From Akanthomyces muscarius (taxonomy: Eukaryota; Ascomycota; Sordariomycetes; Hypocreales; Cordycipitaceae), in assembly GCF_028009165.1 (NCBI RefSeq), contig NC_079243.1, positions 2,356,001-2,420,000 on the forward strand: 64,000 nucleotides of DNA, written 5' to 3'. The notes below the pieces were generated by a model. The model was not told the DNA's origin and ran no database searches. It worked only from the letters and a program-made list of their open reading frames with translations. Made by a program: the position numbers and the translations under genes. Positions 11,126 to 22,800 of this stretch are shown piece after piece (within the stretch, counting starts at the first letter, position 1; every line of letters starts with the position of its first letter).

Positions 11126-11946
11126 ATGCGTTTCCAACAGTTTTCCATTCTGGCCATGGCTGCTACAGCCATCGGCGCTCCGACTACAAACTCGACAACA
11201 GGTTCTGTTCATTCCAAGCAAAAAAAAAAAAGAAAAAAAGAAAATCTCATTGTCAATTACTAACACTAACTGCAGAGCCGCCTCGTAACTTTGGCTTCGT
11301 TCTGTACAACTCTTTCGACGTGCTCGACATTGCTGGCTCCATCGAGCCGCTCTTCCTCCTCTCTTCTCGCCAGCAGCTCAACCTCAGCATCATAGCCGAG
11401 TCCATGCAGCCCGTGCTCATGCAGACTGCCGGCGGTGACAAGAACTCGGCCGGCTCCCACTTCCAGCTCTCCGTCAACCCCACGCACACATTCGCCGACC
11501 CGCCCCCGGACATTGACGTGCTGTTCGTCCCCGGCGGCGGCGGCGTGCGGACCGGCAACATATCGGCCGCGGTCGACTTTGTGCGCGCCACGTATCCCAA
11601 GGTCAGGTATCTCATCACCGTGTGTACTGGCGCGGGTGTGGCTGCCAAGGCTGGTGTTCTGGACGGCAAGCGCGCAACGACGAACAAGGCAGCGTGGGCG
11701 GAGATTACGCCATTGGGAAAGAATGTGCAGTGGACGTCACCGGCACGGTGGGTGGTGGATGGCAACGTGTGGACGGCGTCGGGTGTCGTGTCTGGCATTG
11801 ATCTCATCTTTGCCTTTATCGAGGAATTCTTTGGCAAGGATATTGCTCACCGCATTCAGGGTGCCACGGAGCACAAGCGCACGGTTGACCCTTGTGATGA
11901 TCCTTTTGCGGCATGGAACAATGTCACTGCAAGCGGTCACTGTTGA
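11126..11946 (+). CDS. Secreted DJ-1/PfpI-family protein
   Basis: Two exons, 11126-11201 and 11276-11946, with a 74-nt A-rich intron (GTTCTG...CTAAC...CAG) give 248 residues. The first exon encodes a signal peptide (MRFQQFSILAMAATAIGAP). The rest is a DJ-1/PfpI (class I glutamine-amidotransferase-like) domain. FGFVLYNSFDVLDIAGSIEP is strand 1, IDVLFVPGGGGVRTG is the Gly-rich turn, and TVCTGAGVAAKAG is the nucleophile elbow with the catalytic Cys. ARWVVDGNVWTASGVVSGID is the C-terminal half typical of the isocyanide-hydratase/AraC-associated branch. Most fungal relatives are cytosolic, so a signal peptide on a separate exon is notable. The substrate is unknown. The first exon is supported by the phase match and a TATA box. 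Confidence 0.85.
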
Positions 11947-12013
11947 CGAATCGGCTTACTTACAAGATGAATAAAGAAGCAAAATAGGTCAAAATAAGAA
12001 AACAACACTCTGC

Positions 12014-14825
12014 TCACTCCACTTCTTTCCATGCCAGCTCTAGTTGAAATATTTGCATCCATTCATCGCCGCGGTTCGCATCCGCCATGCCCGTCTGCAT
12101 ATTTTGGAACATTTGCGCCCCAGTCGCTCCGTTTTCCGTCTCGTACCAGCCCAGCGAGCTGTTTCCATATCGAGTCCCGTCGTCTGTACCAGATATGGCC
12201 GCCATGCTGTTCATTCCCGAGTACATGAGGCTCAGCTGTCCCTGCTGCATGGCCTGCATCATCTTGATGTCCTTCATACCGCGGATGAACAAGATCCGGG
12301 GCACTGTCTGAAGCCACACCGCCAGCCTCTTAGTGCCAAACGCGCGGAACTTGAGTAACTCAGCATCGGACTCTGCAGAGCCCGGCGCGCCCGCGTCGCA
12401 TACCGCGCGCCACATGTTGCGCATGCGTGGCGACCAAATCTGGCAGATTTGCGCGCGCTCGTCGTATTCGCCCTGCAACGGCATGTGGTCGCTGAGAGAA
12501 GTATGTCTGACAAATTGCAGGTAGCAGTCTTCGCAGAAGAGCGCTTCGCCGAACCCCCACCACTTGCTCTTGTCGAGGCTCTCGCGGCCCGGACACGCCG
12601 TAACGCCAGCGAAATCCCGAATATAGTCGGCGTAGCAGCTAAAGATGCCGCGGTCCAGCGTTTCGGCAAATTTCTTTAAGTATTCTCCGAAGCGCGGCGC
12701 CGCAGGGCAGAAGTCGCAGACGATGGTCTCCTCAGGGCCGTGCTGCTTCGGCTCCAGAAACTTGTCAAGCCCGTCGGGCTTCATGATGCCCTCGTAGCAG
12801 GCCTCGCAGAGGTCGAAATTCTTGTCGGTGCCGGTGATGGCCCACCAATTGCCGCGAACGATGCCGTACTTCGTGCAGGGAACCAATTTGGCAATGGCCG
12901 CAGCGGATGTGTGAAATGCGGCAAAATCCTGCTTTTTCTCTGCGGCATCCAGCGCAAAGATCATGGGCAGCGAGCTGCTTGTCAGCGAGCATGTCCACCG
13001 CTGGCGCAAGAACTCAATGTACTGGTCAAAGTCGACCGACCCTGGAAGCTGCTCAAACTCGCCAGAAAAGAGGTCAAGCTCGACCTTGTCCATGTAGCAT
13101 GCTTCGCAAACTTGAAAATTGTCCATCCTTTGCCGCGTCGTGTACCAGTTTCCACTGTCCGCCCTTGCTTGTTCCTTGCCTTCGCAGGCTGCCAGCTTGA
13201 AGCGGCGGGTTGCACCTTCAACAAATCCACGCCAGTCGCTGCGTTCAGAAAATCTGACCAAAGCCTTTTCAACATACACAATGCTCACATCGCAGACCCA
13301 CGTGTCATTCTTGCCCTGTTCAGTCGGGTATGGCTGGAACTGCGCCTCAAATGATGTGCCGGCAATGCGATCCTCGAAGCACGCCTCGCATGCGATAAAA
13401 CCAGGGATACCGTCGTCTATCATCCCATAGTAATTGATTCCATCGGATCCAGTTGTAAATGCTCGCGCTTTGCAATTGGGGATGCGAAGCCGGCTGGAAA
13501 GAAACGCCTGGAGATCATCGATGCTGTGGGTTTTCAAGGCTGCTGGCCAGATGATATCTTGTACGCGGGAGTAGCGAAATTGGCAAGACAAAACAGTGTC
13601 GGCTTCGGCCAAAAGTCTGCTGAATTTGGCGGCCAATGGTGTGGACTCGATATGATCCGCGTAGCACCTCGTGCAGATTGGAGAATTGGGCAGATCCGCC
13701 AGGTAGTACCAGTACAGCGGATAGTCAACTAGCCTGTCTTCCGGACAGAAGCGTACAATTTCTCTTCCAGGGCCATTCTTTTGTATCGGAGGTAGCTCAG
13801 CATATTTTTTAGGCTTCTGGCGGCCGTCGGGCTCTGCCACCGGCGATCTGGGGGTGGCACCCAGCTTGAGACGGGACATCTGCTGTTCCACTGAACCCGT
13901 CGACACTGAGCTCTCGAGGTTTCTGTCGGCCGCAGTTTCATCTTTTGTATTTGCTGCTTGCGGTGCCATTATTATCGGTGCGCTCACAGCTGTTTGCTCG
14001 CACGGGGCGTCCTGTTGCGTCCTGGTATCGTCAACAGGCGCTGTCGGAGGAAGAACATTATGCAAGTACGATTCTTCAGGGGGCTGATTCTGCACCAAGA
14101 CAACACGGCCTGTCTCGTTGTTCAAAACAAAGACCTCTGAGTCTTCTCGAGCATGTATCTGCTCCTGCCCATGAAAGCTCTCCGTTGTGGGTGTTAGAGA
14201 GACATTAACGGGTCGGTTGCATGCAGGAATTTCATGCGAAGGCTGCTGAGGAAACTGGGCGTTGATCAGAGCGACGTTTTCATTATAGGTATTTGCGTTT
14301 TGATTTTGTATATATGGAGATGAGGCGCCTTGCGAATATGCTGCCTCAGCAGTGGCTAGCGGTATGTACGATGGCGGCGGTGGCGGCATGATGGAGCTAT
14401 ATGAGTATTCTGGCCGTGCTGGAGCAGTGCATTCATAGTTTGCAGATAGGTTTTGCGATAAACGTTGTGTAACATAATTCGGCTGCTGCGGCTGAGGTGG
14501 CTGATACTGTCTGGGAGGTAAGGGCGGCGATTCTCCGCTGTACACTGCAGCGTATGTCTGTTGCTGTTGTTGCGACTGCTGTGGGAAATTCTAGACGAAC
14601 AAAGTCGAAATTTAGCCAGTTGCCCTTTTTACGCTTGATTTTTGACAGAGTGTGTAATACCGGATACAGAGCAGTGTGATGTGCGCCATGGTCGCCGCTT
14701 GTATTGTCGTAGTCAGACTGAGAGCTGGATTCGCGCTGCTTGGCTAGATGCTGTTGAAGCTCCTGCTTCCCAATAGCATAGCCCTTGGCTATGCCACTTT
14801 TGACTGCTTTGGCGAATAAGTCCAT
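12014..14825 (-). CDS. Large hypothetical protein with five Cys-x2-Cys repeats
   Basis: Two exons, 14661-14825 and 12014-14590, with a 70-nt intron (GTATTA...TAG) give 913 residues. The N-terminal third (to about residue 330) is disordered and rich in Pro, Gln, Ser and Tyr. The C-terminal part contains five spaced units with the core C-x2-C-[YF]: CTRCYADHIE, CEACFEDRIA, CEACYMDKVE, CEACYEGIMK and CEDCYLQFVR. Each is preceded by a Trp/Gly-rich stretch and followed by a Phe-containing segment (for example FSGEFEQLPG). The repeats may bind zinc or may form disulfides; there is no signal peptide, so an intracellular zinc role is more likely. I do not recognise the family. The gene ends 68 nt from the convergent DJ-1 gene. 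Confidence 0.75.
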
Positions 14826-16864
14826 GGTGTTTGATTGAATAGTCGTATTTCACCAAAACTTGCCTTCATCGCCCTGGCGCGGGCGAACCGTGACCCTTTA
14901 TGTATGCGCTCATGATGCAAGCAAACCGTCTTCCCCATTAGGCCAGAATGCGAGGCATTTTAGGCCTCAAAATCAAGCATGTGTGCGACTCTAGGCGATT
15001 CAGCCTAGACCCGCTTGCGCTGAAGAAGATGTATGAAGCTGCGCCTCGAGGCGGTCTAGACTTGGGGTCTTTCATGAATGCCTCTCAGCTGAGCGCCTCA
15101 TCCTTTTATGCATCGTCTTGCAGTGGGGCACACATGCTTCATTGACGATAGAGGGTGTTTTGTACGCTCTTTGGCTCCAGGCACTCCTTACCTCGTCGAT
15201 TTCCTCCCACTGTCCGCCGTCTATCACTAGCAGCCTCGAGCCAAGATGGCTTCCATAAAATGCGGCTGCTCCATTTCGCTGGCTATCTGAGCGGTCTTGG
15301 CCTAGCGGCTCTGCCCAGCGCGGAACTGAGTCCATATACTGTCACGCAAAAATCGTGGCCGACCACTAGTTGTGGACGACCTATACCCTCTTATCTGCGC
15401 GACATATACTGCGGTGTCCAACGCCGGCTCACTTTTTACATCTGTCGGCACTCGAAAAGCTGTTGAAACGGAGAGGAGAAGCATCCTACGGATATGCTCG
15501 AGGGTCGTATCTGTGCTTTCCCACAGAATCTCAACGTCTACTTGAACGCCCTTGTAACTTGATCGGCTACCAATAGCTGCATTAATTGTGTCGGAGTCTG
15601 GAATCGATGCGCATGCCATAAAATAGGCTGGTCTTCATCATCCCTGTCTAACAAACTTGCCTGGTCACCGGTATACGTATAGCACGAGTAGAAATTGAGC
15701 CGCTGAAACCCCGAAGCTTTGGCAACGATCGAAAGTAGCTGGAACAGCAGCCTGCGATATTTAATCAATCTGAAGAATAGACCTCTCAAAGCATCGTATA
15801 ACGCAAAATGGATCGAAGGGAGCCATCAATGTAGTCCACCAACAGTTGAGCAGCTGGCTTTGCCGAGATCGCCTAATGCGACCGCGCCTCGGGCTGGTCC
15901 GAGCTGACGCCTCTAGGTTCACTGTGGCACGCGCCACTGTGCTTATTGCGCAGTATTGCAAGTGATGGCAATAAGCCCGATCCACCATGGCCGGGGGACC
16001 AGGAAATTCCAGCTCTTCCTCAAACGGATGGGTTCCGGCGCGCTGTTTCCAGAGCGACAGCTACCCGCCCAGGGGCCAGCTGGCGATTGTGGCCGAGTTT
16101 CACGCGCGGGCCATGGGCGCGCACCACGATCACACAATGATACACGCTGCACTGGTACCTAGATATGATTGGTGTGCGGCGTGCGTGCCAGGGAATTAGA
16201 CACCAACTGCATCATTCGAAGCACTCTCAAGTGGAAAGAGCCTTGTCAGCTGTCTGATCTAATAAAGAAGCAGTCAATAGTTCTGTTTCTTTTGCTCTCG
16301 TAATTATTTTCTGTAACTTCTTCTTTGTTCTTTCTTTGTTATTATTCGTCTGTCTGTTAGTAAGCATACCCTAGGCTGATGGCGGCGACGCCTTCTTCCT
16401 GAGTCTATGGCAGGCATGAATGAGTGGCTCACTTGAGGTGCCAAGGCTCAGCGCCAGGGTAGAAAAGAAGTGAAACATAGTCATAAACGTTTGTTCTCGT
16501 CTGTTGGCTCTGCGCCTATCAATACTGAGAGATTGAGAGTCTGCATTTCTTTTTGAGGGTCTGCTTCCTTTGAGTGACAGTTTCTTTTGAGGGCATGCCG
16601 ACTTGGTGCGCTTGTTACCGCGACCGTTTGGCGTCTTTGTCTACCTTTAGAGTTACAGAAATCCTAGATACCTTAAAGAAACAAAGAATACTATCCTGGA
16701 AAGGTTCTTTCAGCGTCACATCGCAGTTTGCTATTTCAAGTCAAGCCTGCCCCCCGACTTCACTGAGCTTTAGGCTACCAGTACCATCACCAGTACCAGG
16801 AAGACTACCAAAACCACAATCATCAAAATTACCAAAAACGGTCCCACCATCAAAGACGCGCAGC
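14826..16864. other. Long intergenic region without a convincing gene
   Basis: About 2 kb. The first 230 nt hold a group of short palindromes (listed separately). Three overlapping minus-strand frames (15072-15335, 15302-15619, 15538-15789) read like broken protein sequence, but no intron of normal length joins them. The frame at 16574-16864 continues upstream of the phosphotransferase-like gene and looks non-coding. Confidence 0.45.
14952..15052. repeat. Cluster of AGGC-type palindromes
   Basis: Three inverted repeats occur within 101 nt: GAGGC/GCCTC with a 7-nt loop at 14952-14968, CTAGGC/GCCTAG with a 6-nt loop at 14991-15008, and the perfect palindrome GCCTCGAGGC at 15043-15052. They lie 127-227 nt upstream of the start of the Cys-repeat protein gene and could be binding sites for a dimeric regulator. 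Confidence 0.4.
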
Positions 16865-18032
16865 ATGTCGCCACTACCGAGGAGAAATCATAATGAAGTT
16901 GCTATATCGAGGTTTTTCACGAACCCAATCTATGGGCTCACACAAGAGGAATGCATGACCTGGGTTACGCCCAAAGCAGACTCACTGCCGGTCGTGCCAA
17001 GGCAAGGCAGAAGCAGCTACACGGCATCAACTGGCGAATTCGTTTTTCAGTTCCGATGGCCACGCGCGAGACTCAATCTTGAACTGATAGACCGCGCGAG
17101 ATACACATATACTAATCTAATGCCAGATAAGTTCCGCTACGAACAGGAAGGAAACTTGGCAGTCTACCAGACAAGATCCTATCGATCAAGAGCTGCCGAC
17201 AGCGGCGTTTTGTTCAAAAGATGGGCAGCAGACCATAAGTCGTCTTTGCTGCAGCAAGCAGTACAAGATCTTGCAAAGTTCGTGCCCCTGCCGCAACAGC
17301 GCGCTGCACAACAAACTGAATGAAGAACTACTGCTAATACTCTTTTCCATCAGATTCTTTGCCCTTTCTATCATTAAAAGACCAGAGTTACTACAAACGC
17401 GAGGCGGTCTGCAGCGGGAGTATGAATTTAAGCTGACTGAACTCGAACAGGTCGCACCACCACGGCTCCTTGAATCGATTGAATTCGTGAAAGGGCAAAT
17501 AAAAGAGCTCTTTAACAACGACTGGCCTATGGTGTATGGGAATCTAGGCGTCGGAGCGTACAACTGCTTTTTTGACCGCACCACGGGGAACCTGCTGGGC
17601 TGCAGCAACTGGAGTCGACTCGACATCTGCCCTTTTGGCGTGTCTGAGGCTGCCATCGATCTTTTTCTCGGCTACAGCAGCGACGAAAGGATGCGCAGAA
17701 AGAAACAAGTGTTCATCAAAGGCAGTTGGGTTCTTGTTGAGAACTACGCGGCACTGAAACGATTCTTTTTTGCAGAACTAAAACGCGAATTAAAACGCGA
17801 ACTGAAGTGGGAGCCCGATGATCGCCTTCATGTGGCCCTGGCGTTGGGGCAGTTGCTGCACATACACCATTCTCTTCAAAGCTTGACGCACGATGGGAAG
17901 CTGCCACGGCTGCCAGACAACGATGAGATATGGCTGTACCTCGATGTACTCATGCGGGGTTTCATGATGACGGAGGAAGAGAGACCAGGAAGGTTTTGGG
18001 ATGACTCGATTGACTTTTGGCCCAGTGAATAG
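16865..18032 (+). CDS. Phosphotransferase (APH)-like protein, probably a pseudokinase
   Basis: Two exons, 16865-17277 and 17354-18032, with a 76-nt intron (GTTCGT...CAG) give 363 residues from the Met at 16865. The frame runs on upstream to 16574, but that part is low-quality sequence. The junction forms QDLAKFFALS, a helix typical of the fungal aminoglycoside-phosphotransferase-like family. The catalytic region reads MVYGNLGVGAYNCFFD then TGNLLGCSNWSRLDICPFG. Active members have HxD in the first block and IDW in the second; here these read Y-G-N and S-N-W, so both catalytic acids are Asn. The C-terminal helices (LALGQLLHIHHSLQSL) are kept. It may be a regulatory pseudokinase or a decaying gene. 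Confidence 0.6.
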
Positions 18033-19874
18033 CCTGAGAAGGGTAGTGGAGAGTAGCGGCTCACGTGGGTCTTTAGAACTATTAATTAGCGCTTAGGTTC
18101 GAGTACAGATATTCTCTCCAAAGGGTCTTTGTGGCGTCGGTACGGTGTCTGAAGTGAGATAGTGTAGTGTCTGGTTGAAAACCCCACGCTGCACGCTCCG
18201 CAGCGACTTTACACCACATACAAGCTGAGATCTTGTCCTGTGGTGATCATCCTGTCTATTTCATGGGGCGTTTGACTATGATAAGAGACAGTACACATAT
18301 TTTGGTCCTCTTTCTATTAGATCATGATAGCTATAAAATTTCCGGCGCCGCTTCGGAATATGTGCTTGGGTCTCCAACCCAGACACCCAGCGGCAAAGAC
18401 AAATTTGTAACAGAGCTCCATTATTGGCTGTTTTACGCTGAATGCACCTGGGTGGTGGGCTCATTGCTTACTGAATGAAAATGCAGATTAACAACTCGGA
18501 ATTGTATATCAACTAGTCTTGCATCGAGAAAATGCCCCTTTATAAGCGTCGTGTTATTGGCCGTTTCACGTACTGTGCAGCCCTGCCAAATTTTTGAATT
18601 GCGTATGCTCTCGGGTACGTTAACTTGACGTTAGCGCTCGGCCAGGCACAGAAAGGATTTAAAGTTGGTGATCCACTAACTATTTTAGCCTTGATGGCGA
18701 GCTGCGAGAGAGCATTTCCGCCCGATCGGCACGTACCGCAAGCCTTGGGCCAAGGAATTTCGCTGCGTGTACGGGGATGCAAGTCTGGGGCATCTGCTGC
18801 GCCTGCGCCTTACCTTCGGTGAGATGACGGGCAATACGAGCAGAATGAACGACCGCGCGGACACGAGGCAGGCGTGTTGGGGGCGGAGAACGAGCAAAAG
18901 ATCGCTCGGCACCAATAAACGAGCGGCTTCAAGACGGGGTTTCAGGGCTACGAGCAGCCCACAATCGAATCCGACGAAAGAGGTGTGAAAGCGGGACCGA
19001 ACGCGCGTCGCAAGGTGCTTGCATACTCGTACAGGGCTGAGACGGTTTTGCAAAGCTTCCTTGTCATGGCAGACGGCCTGCTATGAATAAGGTTTTTTTA
19101 GTTTTAGCATTCCGGCGATAGCTCCGCCATGAACCCCTGGCTAGGGCAACGTTTTTTTCCCAAGTCATGGCTCAAGTCTGTTACCTGACACCCTAGCATG
19201 ACGAGTTGTGCACTAGTTAACTTTTCTTCTAGGACAAATAATCCTGGTCCTTCACCTCTTCACTGGTGAAGCCACATGCAAACTTGGCCGTGTCAAAAGT
19301 TAATCTGCCAGTCCTTACTAAAGAACCTGTGCCGCTTAATAGTCCTGCGCTTCTGAGAGCGTGTAATTGTGTTCCTGATATGAGATGGCCCTACGCCCTA
19401 AACTGCATCGTGCCCCTGGCTAACTCGTCGTATGTGGACCGCTTCAAGCGGGGCTGCTTGCGACGTTCTTCGCATTCGTCGGAATGGCCTAGCGAGAGTC
19501 CTGTGTGCAAGGTAGGGCTCACGGGGGCAGACACGAATCGCCCGTGCAGGGCTGGCGTCGGCAATAGAGCGGCGACTTGTAGGTCCACCGCTGCGCCTTG
19601 CGGATTGGCCGCCGAGCAGGTCCTATTATGAATCTATTTGGGGCTCACTGCATTATTGACAGTCTTCTCCAGCGCTTGGCTGTCCCCCTGCATGCCTGCC
19701 TACCCATAGGCCATAACTCGCAAGTCCCAGTATGTACAAGCATGGCGGGCCCAACTCATATAAGGAGACAACCCCCCATGACTTCATCTTGCACAAAGTA
19801 CTCGTAGTGTTGTTGTTATAGCGATCTATGCTTGCGACGACAGGGACCTCCAACTACACGACCAACAGTCGTTC
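18033..19874. other. Long intergenic region
   Basis: About 1.8 kb with short frames on both strands (for example 18233-18478 and 18685-19053) that show no family resemblance. The right end should contain the ABCA transporter promoter. No repeat or RNA gene is recognised. Confidence 0.5.
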
Positions 19875-22800
19875 ATGATGGCTCGCGCCTCACACCCTTT
19901 CCGCCTTCTGGCAGGCCTCGCGCGCAAGAACACTGTCAATCACATCGTCAGACACCCCATCAGCTTCTTACTGACCTTCTATGTTATTCCAATCGTCATT
20001 TTGTCCCTCCTCTTATCTCTGCCGAAGCTGTTATCCATCAAGCAAGCCTCTGGTGCGGCAGACCCAGCCCCAATCAAGTCACTTGCAGACACGGTGCAGC
20101 AAAAACTCGTCGTTGTCCGCCCGACCGACCTGGGCAGCGATGTGCAGAGAGTCATTGACAGCTTTACCAAGTCAATCAACCCCGACAAGATTCAAATCGT
20201 AAAGAGCGACAATGAGCTGTTCGACACCTGCAGCGCGAAAAACGGGGAACAAGGACCTTGTCAAGCCGCCGTTAGCTTTTACGACTCGCCCGAGACCACC
20301 TCGTCCGAAAACCATACTTGGCAGTACATCATTCGGTCCGACATACCCAAAGCCAGCACCAATGACTATCTAAGCCACAAGGGTCCGGTGGATGATGTGC
20401 TCCTGCCGCTTCAGCTGGCCATCAACAATGCGATTACAAACTCGACCATCATTCCCGAAACGTTCATGTTTTCCCGGACAAAGGCCAGCACCGACGCAGC
20501 AACAAAGAAGGACGCCACGACTCTCATCGGAAGCGTCTTTACATTTGCAATCTTCGCCTGCTTCTTCATCATGATCTACAAGTTTACCTCCTGGATCACT
20601 CAAGACCGAGACTCGGGAATGTCGCGGCTGATGGACAGCATGGGGGGTACATGGTGCTTACCTCTGCGGGTTCTGAGCTGGATCATCGTCATTGACCTAG
20701 CGTGTCTACCACTTTTCATCGTCTTTGGTGTTTTATATGCAAAGCTGGCTTTCCCGGCCTCCGATGTGATGCCGCTGATTGGCTGGCAGATCCTGCTGGG
20801 GTTTGCGATCAACAGTTCCTCAACTTTCGCGGCCGCCTTCTTCAGCAAAGCCCGCGTGTCTTCCATTTACATCACCGCCATGTTCATCATACTTTCCCTA
20901 ACGATGCAGCTGATTGGGGTCCGCAGCAATCCCCAGCCCATGCCGGATACGATTTGGGCATTGTCTGGAGCCTTCCCCAGCTGTAATCATGCCTTGTTCA
21001 CCAAGCAAATGGCATTCTGGCAGCTCGCCGAGAAGAAGGCCTCCTTTTCGGACTTTCCACCTGGAGCCCCAGACGACCTCTTGGATTTGGCTGTTGTAAA
21101 GCAAAAGACGCTTCTTCTTCTCCTAGCCGGACAGGCAGTGGGCTATGCGCTACTCGCTATGGCGGTGGAATGGCTTTTCCATGGAGTGAGCGGCCGAAGC
21201 AGAACATTCCGACGAGACGTGGGAAATCTGAACGAGGCTTCTATCAAGGTTGAAAACTTGAAAAAGGTCTTCAAGCCAGGTTTCTGGAAGTGGCTCTGCT
21301 GCTGCGGCAGACGAGGTTACAAGACTGCTGTCAAAAGTGTCACTTTTGAAGCCTACGCGGACCAAATTCTATGCCTCGCGGGCCCCAACGGGTCCGGCAA
21401 AACAACCACATTGCACGCAGTTGCTGGCTTCAGCCAACCAAGCGCTGGGCGCATCACACTGAGTGCCAGACGGAAAGAGATCGGCATATGCCCACAGCAA
21501 AACACGCTGTGGGATGATTTGACAGTGCTGGACCACGTCCGTCTCTGGTCCCAAATCAAGGGTGGTCATGAGACGCACGCCGAGATTGATGAGCTCATCA
21601 CCGCTTGCGATCTTGCAAAGAAGAGGAGCAGCCCTTCAAAGTCTCTCAGCGGCGGCCAGAAGCGTAAGCTTCAGCTTGCCTGCATGTTTGTGGGCGGTTC
21701 CAAGATTTGCCTCATTGACGAGTGCACGTCGGGCCTTGACCCCCTGTCCCGTCGCGCCATCTGGGCCTTGCTTCTGCGGTATAGAACCGGACGCACCATC
21801 ATATTTACAACACATTTTCTTGACGAGGTCGACGTCCTGGCAGACCAGATTGTCGTCTTGACGGACGGAGGTGTTAAATGCCAGGGCTCTCCAGCAGAGC
21901 TTAACAGCCAATACGGAAGCGGTTACAAGGTCATAGTGCCTGACGACGGGCTACAGCCCGTCATGGACTCGCCCTGGCAATCCAACACCCACCAAGGACA
22001 GCTTGTATGCACCGTGCCCGACTCTCTTACTGCGACGCGGCTCGCGCGGGTGTACGTCGAGAATGGGGTTACTGACATTTCCATCTCCGGCTCACAATTC
22101 GAAGATGTCTTTCTCAACCTTGTGGAAAAGCCCGAGAGGGTGCAGAGCAGCAGCAGCAACAGCAACCTTTTGACAGACAAAATGGGCTTTGCGCTCTCGC
22201 CGGCTCGCACCACGTCCTTTGCACAGCAACTCCGCATCCTGCTAGGGAAGCGATTCCTGGTACTCCCCAAGCTTTGGTGGCCGTACTTTTTTGCCATACT
22301 GATACCATTGGGCGCGGCGCTGGCAATGGTCATTATAAGCGGCAGCTACGATGTCCCCTCGTGTGCAGACACGAAGCCGGTGCTCGGTACACCGGAGCAG
22401 GAAACATTCTTCTTTACAGACTTTTGCGCCCGGGAGGGGTTCTGCACGCAGATAGTCCTGGCTCCCTCGGAAGCGAAGACGAAGCTAAAGGGGCTTGTCG
22501 AGAAACCGTTCGAGGACGTGCGCGATGTCAACATGACGGTGTTTGACCAGTTTGTGGTTCCTTTGGAAAATCGCCAGAGCTGGCTCGACTATGTCCTGAA
22601 CAACAGAGACGCCAAGTCATACACAGGCATCTACACTGGCTCTGACAGCGATGCGCCCATTATTGCGTACCGGCCACCATCGGATTCGAGGATAGGCAGC
22701 TTCGAGACGCTGAATCTTTGGAGCGAAATGAACAGCAACGTTCAGATCAAAGCCAGCTTTAGCAAGATTCAAACTGTCAAATCGGTGTGTACAGCGCTTT

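Noticed and set aside
15072..15789. Three overlapping minus-strand frames that look like a broken gene
   Set aside because: The frames would need a 33-nt intron or frameshifts to join, and no family is recognisable. The evidence is too weak to call even a pseudogene.
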